Positions 35,475 to 46,450 of a stretch of DNA of 64,000 nucleotides are shown piece by piece. The DNA is from Molanna angustata (Eukaryota; Arthropoda; Insecta; Trichoptera; Molannidae). Where the stretch lies: NCBI GenBank assembly GCA_963576475.1, contig OY754980.1:3074306-3138305 (forward strand), written 5' to 3'. Every line of letters starts with the position of its first letter. Position 1 is the first letter of the stretch. The notes beneath the pieces were generated by a model. It saw only the letters and a program-made list of their open reading frames with translations. It was not told the origin of the DNA and did no database searches. The translations under genes and the position numbers were made by a program.

Positions 35475-35790
35475 AGTAAAAATAGCATTTCGCAGTCTCT
35501 GCTCCGCGATTTTATGCAATCCTATTGGTTAATATTTCTCCGTTTCTCCGCTCCGCCGCCTCGCTCCGCATCAATGGACAGGCAGCCTGAGAGTCCAACC
35601 ACAAGCGTGGAGGCCCGCAAGTCATGGCGAGAGTCTTCCGTCCCAATCGAGCTCAGTGACAGGCGATTCACCAACAAACCTTCAGCACGATACAATACAA
35701 ATACAAATATTGTACTTCATAGTACAATACAAATTCAAAAATCACAAAATCTGTCAATTAATATATTTAATTGTGTGAAGTCTGTATATA
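35475..35790. other. Unresolved GC-richer stretch
   Basis: 35514-35804 is open for 96 codons on plus, with no motif recognised. Confidence 0.3.
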
Positions 35791-35794
35791 CTTT

Positions 35795-36005
35795 ATTTCT
35801 TTAGTCATCTCTCCAATTCTGGATGTAGGCCTCTTGTAAGTACTCCCATAGTTTTTTTAGGCTTTTTGGACTCATCTCCTTCCAGCGACGGGGACAATAT
35901 CATCTGCTTACCTTTTATGATGTCGGCCTATTCCCCTTTTCATATTCCATGTTCTCCATTTCTGATTCTGGGTGTCCATCTGTATCTACACATCCACGAT
36001 CCACC
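35795..36005 (-). pseudogene. RTE C-terminal fragment, same lineage as 33393-34049
   Basis: The minus strand reads ENMEYEKGNRPT in one frame and MKRGIGRHHKRQADDIVPVAG in another, then RPTSRIGEMT, corresponding to the end of the 33393 copy (RPWDMKRGIGRPQKRWADDV). At least two frameshifts. Confidence 0.75.
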
Positions 36006-36175
36006 TAACTGTAAATTCAATAAATTTATATATTTAATTAGATTCTCTGTAAGCTGAAAATGTCCTATGATAATATGATTTAATTGATTTAAAAAAAATC
36101 AATTTACGTTTAGGTTATATAAAGATTAATTCCTAGATTAATTCTGATCTTGATTTCACGATTGTATTTGTTCAT

Positions 36176-36284
36176 CACTACGTCAAGATTAAAATTCAAC
36201 GTGATTACTCTCAAAGCCATAGTCCAGTTAACCTCCAACGAGCAGAAAGGAAACGCTTTGAAGCTCCTGCCAAAAGAGTCTCAC
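36176..36284 (+). other. Candidate exon with consensus splice donor, unidentified
   Basis: An open frame reading HSPVNLQRAERKRFEAPAKR then VSR ends at a strong donor, CACGGTAAGTAA. The composition is basic and protein-like. A second donor-like GTAAGTAC occurs at 36493. No family recognised and no partner exon found. Confidence 0.25.
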
Positions 36285-36285
36285 G

Positions 36286-36899
36286 GTAAGTAATATTTTT
36301 TTCGACAAAGTTGCCATGTTTTGACCAGTCTTTCTGTGGAGACAAAACCTATGGAACAAAGAAACCCCGCCGTCATCATGGGAGCAGAGAGAACTTAAAA
36401 GGACATTTCAGACGGACAAATATAAATAATGAGAAAGAACAATGTTTGCATGCTGAAAAGAACTTCACTTGGGCCTGTGCTGTTGTTAAGTTGTAAGTAC
36501 ATTCCCTACAAAGATAACAGGTGAATCTGCTATTGGTGGGTATCTAAATAATCATTAATTTTACATATGTACATAACATCACGCAATGTTCTCAATGGAG
36601 AAGGCAGAGAACACATAGAGAATCACACCTTGATCCTTGGCAACACTCGTTGGATCTTTCATATTCATGCGTTGTCTCAATCTATAATAGAACATGCATT
36701 CTCGCTGATTCCTAGGCACTATTTAGGCTATAAAAGAAAGCGAATCACATAAAATATCCACTGAAAAAAATAATTGTGACCACAGAACTGGCTACCTGCG
36801 TTTTAAGCCAAACCTTTGTTATTAGTAATAAAAGATTATCTGTTTATGACTGTACTGTTTGAACACACAAAAAACAGTGTCAGTTTTGTATATATACTT
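36286..36899. other. Unresolved stretch
   Basis: Two 61-codon plus frames (36311-36496 and 36567-36752) have no recognisable motif. Confidence 0.3.
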
Positions 36900-37180
36900 C
36901 GTCAGACGTTCTTTATTCATTTAACATATGTGGCCAAACCATTTCAATGTGTTAACTTTCATTCATTCTGTTAATTACGTCTTTCTTCTTCTTACGTTCT
37001 TACCTTGTGTCTTCATTTCGTACTCTGTCATACATCGTTCTGTAACAAATTCTGTTAATGTATTTTATTCTGCTTTGTGCAACTTCTGCCATGTCCAGGT
37101 CTCACTTGCATACGTCAGTGAGATTGCGTACGATTGCGTAATGAATGTCAACTTTGGCATCTTTTGATATGTTGCGATCA
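36900..37180 (-). pseudogene. RTE-like LINE fragment
   Basis: The plus-strand words TGGCCAAACCATTTCAATGT and ATTCATTCTGTTAATTACGT parallel 59060-59110. The minus strand would read the KxxIEMVWPH part of the same polyprotein. Frames are broken. Confidence 0.6.
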
Positions 37181-37462
37181 TTCATAATTGGTCTAAGTGC
37201 TCCATTCACTCTGCCATAACTCTTCTTTAGAAAAACATCTTACATCGGAATCATCTGGTTTACAAAGTACCAATTCTTTAAGCGATTTGGGTAGTCAATA
37301 AAGCGGCTTACTAAGATCGTGGTTTTAGTGATGATGCGCTGAATTTTTGGTGAAATTATTTGTTTCGCAGATGAAGAATGTTACGTTTCGCAGAGTCAAG
37401 TTCAGTTGAGCAAAATCGTCCTTGAAATGATCTTGTGTCACAAAACGGCGCTATATTTTTTA
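37180..37462. repeat. Dispersed repeat paired with 6600-6948
   Basis: AGTCAATAAAGCGGCTTACT, GAAATGATCTTG and AAAACGGCGCTATAT are shared. Confidence 0.5.
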
Positions 37463-37958
37463 CGGTTATGACCGATTTATCAATGATATTAATAACAATT
37501 AAGTACTACAAATAATAACAATAAATTATTATTATTACCATTATACACTTCCTCATAAGAATTAGCAGATCAATGCGTAAATTGTAAATTATTTAATAGA
37601 CCAGAACTAAATGCAACAAACGCATCAACAAGCTTTCAATTGGGAATAATAATTCACCCATCCACATACTTTACATATCAAAGGATTAGGCTCTGAGGAG
37701 GTCGCTATACTACCTATCAACTCTAATGACTCCTGATTATTAACATTTAAAAGATCTTTAACGATTCTATATGTATTCATTATTACCGATTTTTGCATTT
37801 TGATTATTATTTTTTCGATAAATCTAAAATGTCTAAATTACGGTTTAACGATTTTGGAATAATGCCAGTGGCTGAAATAATGAACGGTAATATCACAATA
37901 AATTTTGTATTCAATTGTACAACTATATAATATATTTTGTAAAAAAAGCTGTAATGTC
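37463..37958 (-). mobile_element. Chimeric retroelement S4, copy C (R4-like 3' part plus non-LINE leader)
   Basis: The minus strand runs from a leader (TTTTTTTACAAAATATATTA, TTGTACAATTGAATACAAAA, TTATTGTGATATTA) directly into the R4-like sequence at CCGTTCATTATTTCAGCCAC, and on to the 3' end AAATCGGTCAT. The same leader-LINE junction occurs in copy D (56109-56690) but not in R4 copies A or B. The tRNA-like head of copy D is not present; this copy is 5'-truncated at about 37958. Confidence 0.75.
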
Positions 37959-38265
37959 TTCAAATAAAATAAAATAAATAAATATTATTTTACTAGTTTA
38001 GAATTCAGTTTAACAAAATATTAGCTTTTTTCTAACGTGAAAACTAAGCAGTTTATATAATATATTATTTAAATTCCCCAACGACTTAAAAAAAACAAAT
38101 TGGTTGTAGCCAACGCTAAAATCCTCACAAGTCATTCTATAAAGTATTCAAATTTTGTCTGGAAAATATTTAGCATATGAATGAATGAAATGATTTTTTA
38201 TTTAAAATATTTTATTTAAAAACTTGATAATTCTTCAATGTCATTTTATCAAAGTGATAGGCATT
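37959..38265. other. AT-rich spacer
   Basis: An AAATAAAATAAAATAAATA run at 37962-37981 looks like a LINE tail. GGTTGTAGCCAACGCTAAAA at 38103 is an isolated copy of the 16950-17780 motif. Confidence 0.4.
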
Positions 38266-38269
38266 TTTA

Positions 38270-38615
38270 CCAATTCTTGGGGTCACTTTGAAATATTTGA
38301 CATTAGCACTCTTCATTATATCTTTCAAAATCTATTGGGGTCTAAGCGAGTATTAGATATACAAATTTGCGAAATTTGAAAATTTAGGTAATGAGTAGGT
38401 ACTTTAGTCTATAATTGATAAAGTAAAATAAACACGCAGTAGGTAGGTACATAGCACACAGCACATAGCACACACACAGATGAAAGTTTCAGAATACAAT
38501 CTCAGCACGCTACTAGTTGATAATCTGCAATAAACAATAGCCTAAAAAATTGCGAAAACATGACTCCCCACTGCATCCCCTTGGTTAGTGAGGAGTAAAA
38601 ACTACATAACTCATT
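38270..38615 (-). repeat. Dispersed repeat, inverse of 19600-19985
   Basis: GGGGTCTAAGCGAGTATTAG, CACACAGCACATAGCACAC, CTACTAGTTGATAATC and ACTCCCCACTGCATCCCC follow in the reverse order of the other copy. Confidence 0.7.
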
Positions 38616-38929
38616 TTCTTGCTATACGCAACGGGAACTAAACTTTTCTCATGACCAAATAATACAAAACTAACCGATAAAAAATCGGTATTCTAAGAAT
38701 TCGTTTAGTTTCATAGATAAAGAGACCTTTGAAAAAAAGTTAAGGATTTCCTTCCAAGACTGCCGACATTGCCAACAGAAATCTTCATTTTTTATATGTC
38801 AAATGGTTACATGCCAGTAGGTAAAGTATAATAATATATTTATGAAACTTTTCGTACATGATATAAAAATAGTATTTTAGTAATTTTCTAGTATGTATTT
38901 TGTTCAGATATAGATACCTGTAAATTTTA
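38616..38929. other. Spacer
   Basis: Nothing was recognised. Confidence 0.4.
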
Positions 38930-39215
38930 TTTATTAAATTTGTGTGCATAATATAAACAAATATAATGGGTCGATGGCAGAGCGGTTAGCGCGCTGGGCT
39001 AGTAATCAAGTGGTCGCGAGTTCGAATCCTGCCTCGACCGATTTCGTTCACCTAAGTACAAGCATTTATTTGCTTATTTTAGGGAACGTAGGAAGATGTA
39101 TATGTAGGTACTTGTTTAATAAGGACATATTCATTTTCATTTAAAAAAAAAAAATAATGCACACATGCGGGCTTATTGCTATTAGGTAATTTGATGAGTC
39201 AAGATTATAATATCA
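38930..39215 (-). repeat. LINE 3' tail split by an S1 SINE
   Basis: CATAATATAAACAAATATAAT precedes and GCGGGCTTATTGCTATTAGG follows the SINE at 38968-39154. Joined, they match the uninterrupted tail at 26258-26315. Confidence 0.7.
38968..39154 (+). mobile_element. SINE family S1, full-length
   Basis: The best tRNA-like head in the window. The acceptor-like GGTCGA pairs with TCGACC at the end of the head. Box A is TGGCAGAGCGG, the anticodon loop is CTAGTAA (AGT at 39001-39003), and box B is GAGTTCGAATCC. The anticodon stem has one mismatch (C to A). The S1 body and an A12 tail follow. Confidence 0.9.
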
Positions 39216-39860
39216 GGTTATACCATGTTATTACAACATTATAAGGAAATGTTATGAATAAGACTGTAAGTTTATAGAGGCAGAACTGTTAAAGAAACGA
39301 GTCTTTGTTTCTTTAACTAATATTACAAGGATTAATTTGAGAGTTTAATTAACAAAATGTGATATTACATACTCTGTACAAAGCATAAGTAATTTATTAA
39401 CTATGTTTAAAGTATTATTTAAGATTCAAGGTATGAAATAATTCCATCATTGTTCACCTCAAGCTGATGTTGGACAGGAGTGTAAAAGGAACGTTAGAAT
39501 ACAACGCCTTTTGTCCAGATATTCTCAAAGTGGGGAAGGTTTAATTATAATATTATGTATCTCAACAGGAGCAAAGATGAAAGAAAAAATCGATTCAAAT
39601 TATTTTGAAGATAAATGGTGTTGAAAACCAGACTAGCTTTTAGTAAAAAGCGAACAGCATATAAAAAATGGTTTTTATTTCAAAGGTCGGCGGTAAAGAA
39701 ACAGTTTATGGAACTCACTCGACGGACGGATTTGATGTAAATTTTTATTTTTACTTTTTTTATGTTTTCATTGTAGCTGTTTATGAATACGGTTTTATAA
39801 AATTACTTTTTATTTTAGAATAATTTAAAGTATTTTATTTTTTGACAATTTTTTAACATA
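39216..39860. other. Spacer
   Basis: No supported gene. Confidence 0.4.
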
Positions 39861-39867
39861 TTTGTTT

Positions 39868-39990
39868 ATTTTATTTATTTATCTTTCTGTACATAATATA
39901 AACAAATATGCTGTACACTAGTGGACTTGTTGCCATTAGGTAATTTCTTCCAACCAACCAGATTACAAAATTTCGTATGTAAGTACAACA
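39868..39990 (-). repeat. LINE 3' tail
   Basis: TTTATTTATCTTTCTGTACA, GTGGACTTGTTGCCATTAGG and AATTTCTTCCAACCAACCAG. Same family as 26195-26400. Confidence 0.65.
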
Positions 39991-40059
39991 ATAAAATAAT
40001 TTTAAAAAAAATATGAAAATACAAATTCATAGCAAAAAAGGATTGGGTATTTAATTGTT

Positions 40060-40400
40060 TACAAAAAGGTTTCTTCGTTACTTCATAGATGGCAATGGTA
40101 TTTTACAGCTTATTTTCAAACGATCAGTTTCTCATTAAGTATTAAGATAGATCTTTCAAAATTATAGATCTTTCAAAATTGCGTTGATAAGTGAACTCAA
40201 TAAGAAGGCATAATTGGTGAACGTTGCGCAAGCGCATAAAGTGATCACGTAAACCGGCCGATGACAGGTCGTAAGTTTTGTAGGTGCTTCCTACAAAACT
40301 TACGACCTGGCTTCCTACAAAACTTATGCTGGTTCTCCTACAATACTTCGTCTAAATGCTAAAATTTTTCAAAAAATACCATTGACTCCTGACCGCGTAT
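40060..40400 (+). repeat. Dispersed repeat F6, uninterrupted copy
   Basis: It runs through GGTTTCTTCGTTACTTCATAG, ATTGCGTTGATAAGTGAACTC, GCGCAAGCGCATAAAGTG and GATGACAGGTCGTAAG. It serves as the empty-site counterpart of 33225-34290. Confidence 0.65.
40266..40308. repeat. Perfect 19-bp inverted repeat (hairpin)
   Basis: AGGTCGTAAGTTTTGTAGG, loop TGCTT, CCTACAAAACTTACGACCT, all matched. The right arm's CTTCCTACAAAACTTA is duplicated directly afterwards at 40311-40326. The other F6 copy (34150-34200) lacks it. Confidence 0.9.
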
Positions 40401-40519
40401 TTTATATCTTGTAAAGGTAATTACGACGCAAATTGTGATTATTTCATTGAAAAATTCATTAGTACCAATCTCATACAAAATAAAAATTGTCTTAACGAAT
40501 TTTTATTAATTTATTAAAA

Positions 40520-40790
40520 CAAAAACAATTGTACACAAAAAATGCCTCTAACACAGCCTTGTAACGCTCAATCAATATGCATGGTAAAATTTATAAACCT
40601 GTGTACGATTGAACGACGCGTGCCTTGAATTGAACACGTATTAGCAGGAAAAGTTTGCGTTGCTAAACCGTGTGCGAGTTTTTTAGTGCATTAGCGCTAC
40701 GAACTAGTGCCTAATTCGATGCAGTACTTGCCTCCTAATCAACACGGAAAGGTAAATACGCCTCCCGACCGGGAAAATATCCAATTATTG
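40520..40790 (+). repeat. Dispersed repeat paired with 57270-57460
   Basis: GTTGCTAAACCGTGTGC, GCCTAATTCGA(T/G)GCAGTAC and CAACACGGAAAGGTAAATAC are shared with 57310-57445. Confidence 0.65.
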
Positions 40791-40846
40791 CGTACCTATA
40801 TGCAACTTAAAAATATTCGATTGACTTTATTTTGTCTGTTTTACCA

Positions 40847-40965
40847 ATTTTCGATTACCTGGCTCTTAGGTGGCACCCTAATACGACGATAATATAAAAG
40901 TGAAGAAGCACTATTCTTAGGCGGTACTTCACAGCAACACACAGCAACAATTTCGACTTACATTT
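40847..40965 (-). repeat. Dispersed repeat F4, fragment
   Basis: CGATTACCTGGCTCTTAGG and AAGCACTATTCTTAGGCGG correspond to the inverted 5' part of 55590-55680. Confidence 0.6.
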
Positions 40966-41337
40966 TTCGAATTGAGAATTACCGTTTATCTGATCTCTTT
41001 TATGTCGACATCCGTCTAAATTTAACATACATGGATTAAAATTGCTAGATATAGATTACAAAGTCTGAAAAACCCTGGGATATTATACTTTTAACTTTGG
41101 CGCCTACGCTTCACTAGGTATTATGTGTAAGGTGTTTCGCTGTACAAATTTATTTAAGGAAAGTGTTACCAACGTAACAATGACCCTTGGTTGTATGGTT
41201 AAGGTAGCTTAAATCGTTGTAGATATAGTAACGTAATTTACAAATCATTATACATTCTAACATGACCAAGTGTTTATACTCAGGATAAGCTGAAATAACA
41301 CCAACGTATAGAGACATTCATCACATACGTTATACTA
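40966..41337. other. Spacer
   Basis: Nothing was recognised. Confidence 0.4.
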
Positions 41338-41641
41338 ACACGGACTCTTGTTAAAGTCACCTATACCTACTTAAGAGAATTTAAAATCTTGAGGTGTGTT
41401 TGATTATATTTACCTATACCCACTGAAGAGAATTTAAACTATTATTAAAGTCACCTACACCTACTGAAGATAATTTAAACTCTTGAAGTGTGTTAGATTA
41501 TATTTACCTATACCTACTGAAGGTAAATTTAAACTCTTGTTTAAGTCACCTATACCTACTGAAGAGAATTTAAACTCTTGTTAAAGTCACCTATACCTAC
41601 TGAAGATAATTTAAACTCTTGAAGTGTGTTTGATTATATTT
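41338..41641. repeat. Minisatellite, left part (41-bp and 53-bp units)
   Basis: ACCTATACCTACTGAAGAGA then ATTTAAACTCTTG is followed either by TTAAAGTC (41-bp unit) or by AAGTGTGTTTGATTATATTT (53-bp unit), in mixed order. Confidence 0.88.
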
Positions 41642-42194
41642 GTTAATTGGTGTTGTAGATTGTCCTCGTCTTTTGTCACAGATTCACATACGTGTACCGT
41701 CAAGACTCACTCGCAATAGTGAATGTTTCACCTTACAAAATGTCTACACAAATTATTTGTTTGGCTCACCAATGCAGAGACTGCCAAGACTTGCAAATAA
41801 GATTGAGCAGATCGATGTCTTTGCATTGGGTTATGGTGCATACAAGAGTTTGTTGTTGCATATAACGAAATGATTATATGTTATGAATGAATCTTGACTA
41901 TCTATGTGTTATTATTATTTTTTTTTTGTAAATATTACTGTAAACAAATGTATTTTTAAGTTGCACTGTTTCTTCTGCTGATTTATTTTTATATATCTTT
42001 TTTTATGTTTAGTTGCTTCACATATTATTTTATTGACTTTTTTGTTATATTTTCTTATTTTTGTTTCCTTTTACTTAGTGTATTATTGTTTTTAGTCTTT
42101 ATGTTTTTTTATCAGTAGGTACCTATGTATATTTAAATGTAGGTATGTTTGTAAAAGGCAATTCATGCCGTATGAGAAATAAATAAATAAATGA
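41642..42194 (+). mobile_element. 5'-truncated LINE inside the minisatellite
   Basis: 553 bp flanked by ATATTT on both sides (41636-41641 and 42195-42200), which together restore the array word GATTATATTTACC. The left part is open to 41873 and reads VDCPRLLSQIHIRVPSRLTR, then YLFGSPMQRLPRLANKI and VFALGYGAYK, a reverse transcriptase C-terminal end. A 3' UTR ending AATAAATAAATAAATGA follows. The target duplication and tail make a retrotransposition event very likely. Confidence 0.85.
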
Positions 42195-42515
42195 ATATTT
42201 ACCTATACCTACTGAAGAGTATTTAACTCTTGACGTGTGTTTGATTATATTTACTTATACCTACTGAAGAGAATTTAAACTCTTGAAGTGTGTTTGATTA
42301 TATTTACTTATACCTACTGAAGAGAATTTAAACTCGAAGTGTATTTGATTATATTTACTTATACCTACTGAAGAGAATTTAAACTCGAAGTGTGTTTGAT
42401 TATATTTACTTATACCTACTGAAGAGAATTTAAACTCTTGAAGTGTGTTTGATTATATTTACTTATACCTACTGAAGAGAATTTAAACTCTTGAAGTGTG
42501 TTTGATTATATTTTG
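42195..42515. repeat. Minisatellite, right part (53-bp units)
   Basis: About six units of the 53-bp type, more homogeneous than the left part. Confidence 0.88.
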
Positions 42516-42525
42516 CGCATAAAAA

Positions 42526-42707
42526 AATATTAATTTAACACTCACCCAATAACAAGTTGCCACACTCTGGAGGCTTGTGATACCTATTTAACGTCTCACG
42601 GATCCAGACTTAAAACACAATTAAGAACTGTGTCTCCACCGGGAATAGAAACTTGGGATCTTTGGCTCATAATTTAGATATCTTACCAACTGAACAACGA
42701 AGCCGTC
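42526..42707 (-). mobile_element. SINE family S3
   Basis: TAATTTAACACTCACCCAAT, GGATCCAGACTTAAAACAC and the box B complement CCACCGGGAATAGAAACTTG. The head ends at GAACAACGAAGCC. Confidence 0.8.
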
Positions 42708-43089
42708 AAAAATATTTGACAAATCTACAAAAAAAAAATAATGTATCAATTGTAAATAGACATAGGTATTATTAATTCACATCTAGATACACATTTTTGA
42801 GTATTTTGAATAAAGACATGCAGAAACGAGTGGGTAGTGGCCAACACTAAACTCTCCACACCATAAAAGCGTTTATTTTTTCTTCTTCAAATATTGACAA
42901 TCTCAATATGGTAAAATATGCTTATGTTATATGAAATATTTTATTCATTCTAAATTTTACTACCAGGAATATAAATTTTCTAACGATAGTATATTTTTAT
43001 ATTAAGATAGACAAATTATTAATGCAGTATGGTGAAGATTGCATATATTGTATGAAATATTTTAATAAAAGCAGATAAATTTTGTTTCA

Positions 43090-43900
43090 AAGAGCGTTAG
43101 AGCATTTTGATACGTGATATCATATGAAGAAATTTTATGATATCTATGAAAAGCTTATCAGATCTAAGTTCAAGCTATTAATATTCTTATATCAATATGA
43201 AATCAAAGATCTGAACATTGCCAAACATAAAAAAATTCTCTTGTTACATATAAGTTTCATACAAAAATCCATTAAATAAAATACAATTTTTGAAACTGTT
43301 GAATATTTTTCTTTTAACATTGACCAACTTTGAATACAATTTCATGAAGATTCTTGGTGGTGTATAAATAGTTGAAACCATATTAAAATATCTCTAATTT
43401 CCAGGTCGTGAGAGCATTTTTTCAGTTTTAATAGATGAAATCATAAAGAAACATTGAGAAAAAATGAACCGTTGTCTATGGAAAACTAATCAGCTCTAAG
43501 TTTATGGACTTAACACGTATGATATCAATATGAAGTCAATCGGACTTATAGTTTGGGCTGCAGAGATGACACAAAAAAAAACAACGTAAATGATGAATTC
43601 ATAGAGAAGAAATCAAAAGTTGTCTATGGAAAACAAATCAGCTCTAGGTCTTTGCACTTTACACATATGATGTTAATATAAAGTCGATGGGACTTATAGT
43701 TTGGGCTGTAGAGAGGACACAAAAAATATAAATGCTACGGCGTACGGCGTATACGCCATACACACACAAACACATCACGACGAAACTCATAGTGTGCATT
43801 CTCTACATGATATCCATTGAGAAATTGATGTAAAAAAAATACGCTTAAATTTTGCGAAATCATGACTCTCCCCTATTCCTTAGTGTGGAGAGTAAAGACT
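43090..43900 (-). repeat. Long copy of the 4030-4500 dispersed family with internal duplications
   Basis: The block GGAAAACTAATCAGCTCTAAG through GGACTTATAGTTTGGGCTG occurs at 43480-43570 and again at 43628-43720, with a third, weaker version at 43145-43215. It ends with CATCACGACGAAACTCATAG and CCCTATTCCTTAGTG. No protein. Confidence 0.65.
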
Positions 43901-44610
43901 GCGAAACCACACTTGTATTAAGAACATGACTTCAATGTATGTTGAAAGTAATCTCGTAGGTACATATCATGTCATTGTTATATATTATAATGTACTTTCT
44001 AATGCAAACTAACCTTAGTATCTCAAAGAAAAAAATTCACTTATCTATCAAGCTACGGGCGTCCACTCCGTTCTGCTGAACGTACTTTACTATCTATTCC
44101 AATTCATAGTACCTACTGAAGACTATGGAATAGTCTTAAGTCCTGATTTTACGTCGGCTTTCTTTTTTTTATTTTTATAGAAAACAATAAATACAATATA
44201 ACAAAAAAAATATATTATAATGGAATTCATTACCTCACTAGGCAAAGCCTGTCCTGAGGTAATACTAACAATAATAATGCGATTCATTTTTGCCACACAA
44301 ATTTTCAATTAAATAAATAAATAATTAAAACCATAAAAAGTATCAAAATATATAAAGAACATAAGTATAAAGAACTAAAAAACAAGTGTATTTTTGATCT
44401 TAAATCTTATCTCATTAAACACATTAAAAAAAGCTAAAGCAAAAATATCTATCTGATTATACCTGATTTCTTCTCTTCCTCCTTTTCTAATCCTTTTGTT
44501 TTCATATTCAATCTATTTTTGGTTTTTCTTCTGGTATCTTTGTTATTTTTATTATATATATTTTTATTTTTGTTATGTCATAATATATTTATAGTATATT
44601 ATCATCTACT
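43901..44610. other. AT-rich spacer
   Basis: No supported gene. Confidence 0.4.
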
Positions 44611-44611
44611 C

Positions 44612-44700
44612 TGTTTTATAGGAAGAAATTGCCGTTTGACAATACACCCGCCAGTGTACAACTAATGTGTACAAGAATATAAATAAACAAATTAGTGTAG
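44612..44700 (+). repeat. LINE 3' tail
   Basis: AGGAAGAAATTGCCGTTTGAC, ACACCCGCCAGTGTACA and ATATAAATAAACAAAT are the plus-strand form of the 26195-26400 family. Confidence 0.6.
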
Positions 44701-45645
44701 GTATAGTGGTGTTTCTTATATTAGTAATTATAAGGTATAGATAAGCTTTCCTTGAGGACAGAATACTCCCGAAATAATGCTAACTTACACAATATATAGG
44801 TATGTATTAGAAAATTTAGCGTTGATCAAAATAACATCGATTTTTTTATGCGAGGGAATGTCTTGAACTGATTGTGTAATTCAAAATGGGCAGAAAAAGC
44901 TGCGAGCCACACCTTTGTATCTTGGAATAGGTACATGGTTTCAAGGTATGTGATGTGGGTACGTTACCTTTGGCGGTAATTATGGATAAGCTATTAACGA
45001 GGACAGAAGATGATTTCTCGAAAACCAGTTTGGAGTCGGAGAAAATGACAAAATGTCCGCCGTTTGGTAGGTATAGGTATATCTCTAGCGGGAAAACGAG
45101 TTTTTAACAAGATAATTCCATTATTGTATTCTCGGTAAGGTAAACATTGCAAGCGGCGGGATGTTTTTACACTTTTAATGTGAATTTCTGCCGGCCATGT
45201 TTGCCAGGAAACACATCGTAACGTGAAATAATAACTCTCGCAAGTAAAGTACTGAGATTATTAAAACCGCGGTCAGATATTTCGTTTGTTTTGCATCAAC
45301 AATATACCTACAGACGGAAACTCCACCAATAGTTTCCTAGAAACTCATAAGTACCTACGTCAAGCTAATTTCGTTAATTTTTAACAACCTTACAACAATG
45401 TTCAAATATTAATACACATTCAGAAAAATCCCTGAAAACCTTGAGAAACTTGTAGTTATGGGAAGCGTGCCCTTCCCCTTACCCTTCTCTTCGATCCCTT
45501 AAATCTGTACAAGACCGTTCTACATGAAGGCAGGCCATTCTTCGAGTGATTGAGTTTAGCTACCATCCTCGGTCACGAGGCCAATTAGGAAGAATTTAAC
45601 AACTTTAAACTCGCTTCACATATTTAAACATGTAGTTTATAATAA
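44701..45645. other. Mostly unassigned
   Basis: It may include non-repetitive DNA. Around 45490-45560 the plus strand reads SLRSLKSVQDRS, faintly reminiscent of a LINE reverse transcriptase, but this is too weak to call. Confidence 0.3.
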
Positions 45646-45649
45646 TACC

Positions 45650-45780
45650 ATAGGTACCATCACGCCATTTCACCATTTGGGGTTAGCAGAGAGAACCGAA
45701 CTCCTGACTACTCTCTCTTGACAAACGTTTCTCGCTTAATTCACTTTTATGCTCCGTCTCATACACGTTCTTAAACGTAT
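45650..45780 (-). repeat. RTE 3' end (ATGT-tailed family)
   Basis: ACCATCACGCCATTTCACC and GCAGAGAGAACCGAAC parallel 58815-58860. Confidence 0.65.
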
Positions 45781-45839
45781 AAATGTCCTAATGTTTTATT
45801 AGGTATTTTATCTAGATATCTCTCACTTTCTCACCCTTT

Positions 45840-46260
45840 ATCCCACATGGTGGTGGGGTCAACTCTCCTTACTACGCTCCTCGACTTCGTTCTATCCAAA
45901 GCATCGACCCCCAAGCCACTCCGCCACCAAGTTCTTCCATCGTCTTTTGGGACGCCCCTTTGGTCCACCTCAGCCTACTTTCCATTAGTTTATCGGAGAC
46001 ATCGCGTACATCCAGGTTGCCTCTCACATATTCAAGAAGGATTTTATCTCTCCTTGTGACGCAACACATCCAACTAAGCATCTTCATATCGGCTGTTTAC
46101 ACTGACTGAACTTGCCTTCGCTCACCCAGGTCTCGCTACCATATATCAGCACATGTCTGATCAATGTTTTGTGGACATGGCCTTTCATCTTCACTGGCAT
46201 TTGCCTTATTAGGTACTGGCATTATTTTATCTAGATATAAAATCGCGAATTATATCATCA
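45840..46260 (-). pseudogene. RTE-like reverse transcriptase C-terminal fragment
   Basis: Reading the minus strand from right to left, it encodes MKGHVHKTLIRHVLIYGSET, then (after a shift) MKMLSWMCCVTRRDKILLEY, VRGNLDVRDVSDKLMESRLR and W. These are the hallmark C-terminal blocks of an RTE-like family. A stop separates the first two blocks, and the end with the GRP(K/R)KRW motif is missing. Confidence 0.8.
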
Positions 46261-46264
46261 TCAT

Positions 46265-46450
46265 TTCCTGCCCCTCTATCCCAGTTCATCCGAGGTCGGG
46301 CCTTCTAGTCAACAGTTGCTATGATCTGCGACTCTGGGTCGTCTACTGTGGGACACATTGTGCCGCCAGTTCCTCCCAATACTCGTCCACCATGTCGCCG
46401 TTGGTCTGCCGCTTCCTCGCTGCTTTGAGAGGAAACCGAGAAAATCGCGA
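46265..46450. repeat. Retroelement-like dispersed fragment, partner of 4965-5118
   Basis: Shared words include TTCATCCGAGGTCGGGCC, TATGATCTGCGA, TGTGGGACACATTGTGCCGCC and GTCGCCGTTGGTCTGCCGC. Confidence 0.55.

Noticed and set aside
45480..45620. LINE reverse transcriptase fragment (SLRSLKSVQDRS)
   Set aside because: A single short, weak resemblance with an early stop and no continuation.
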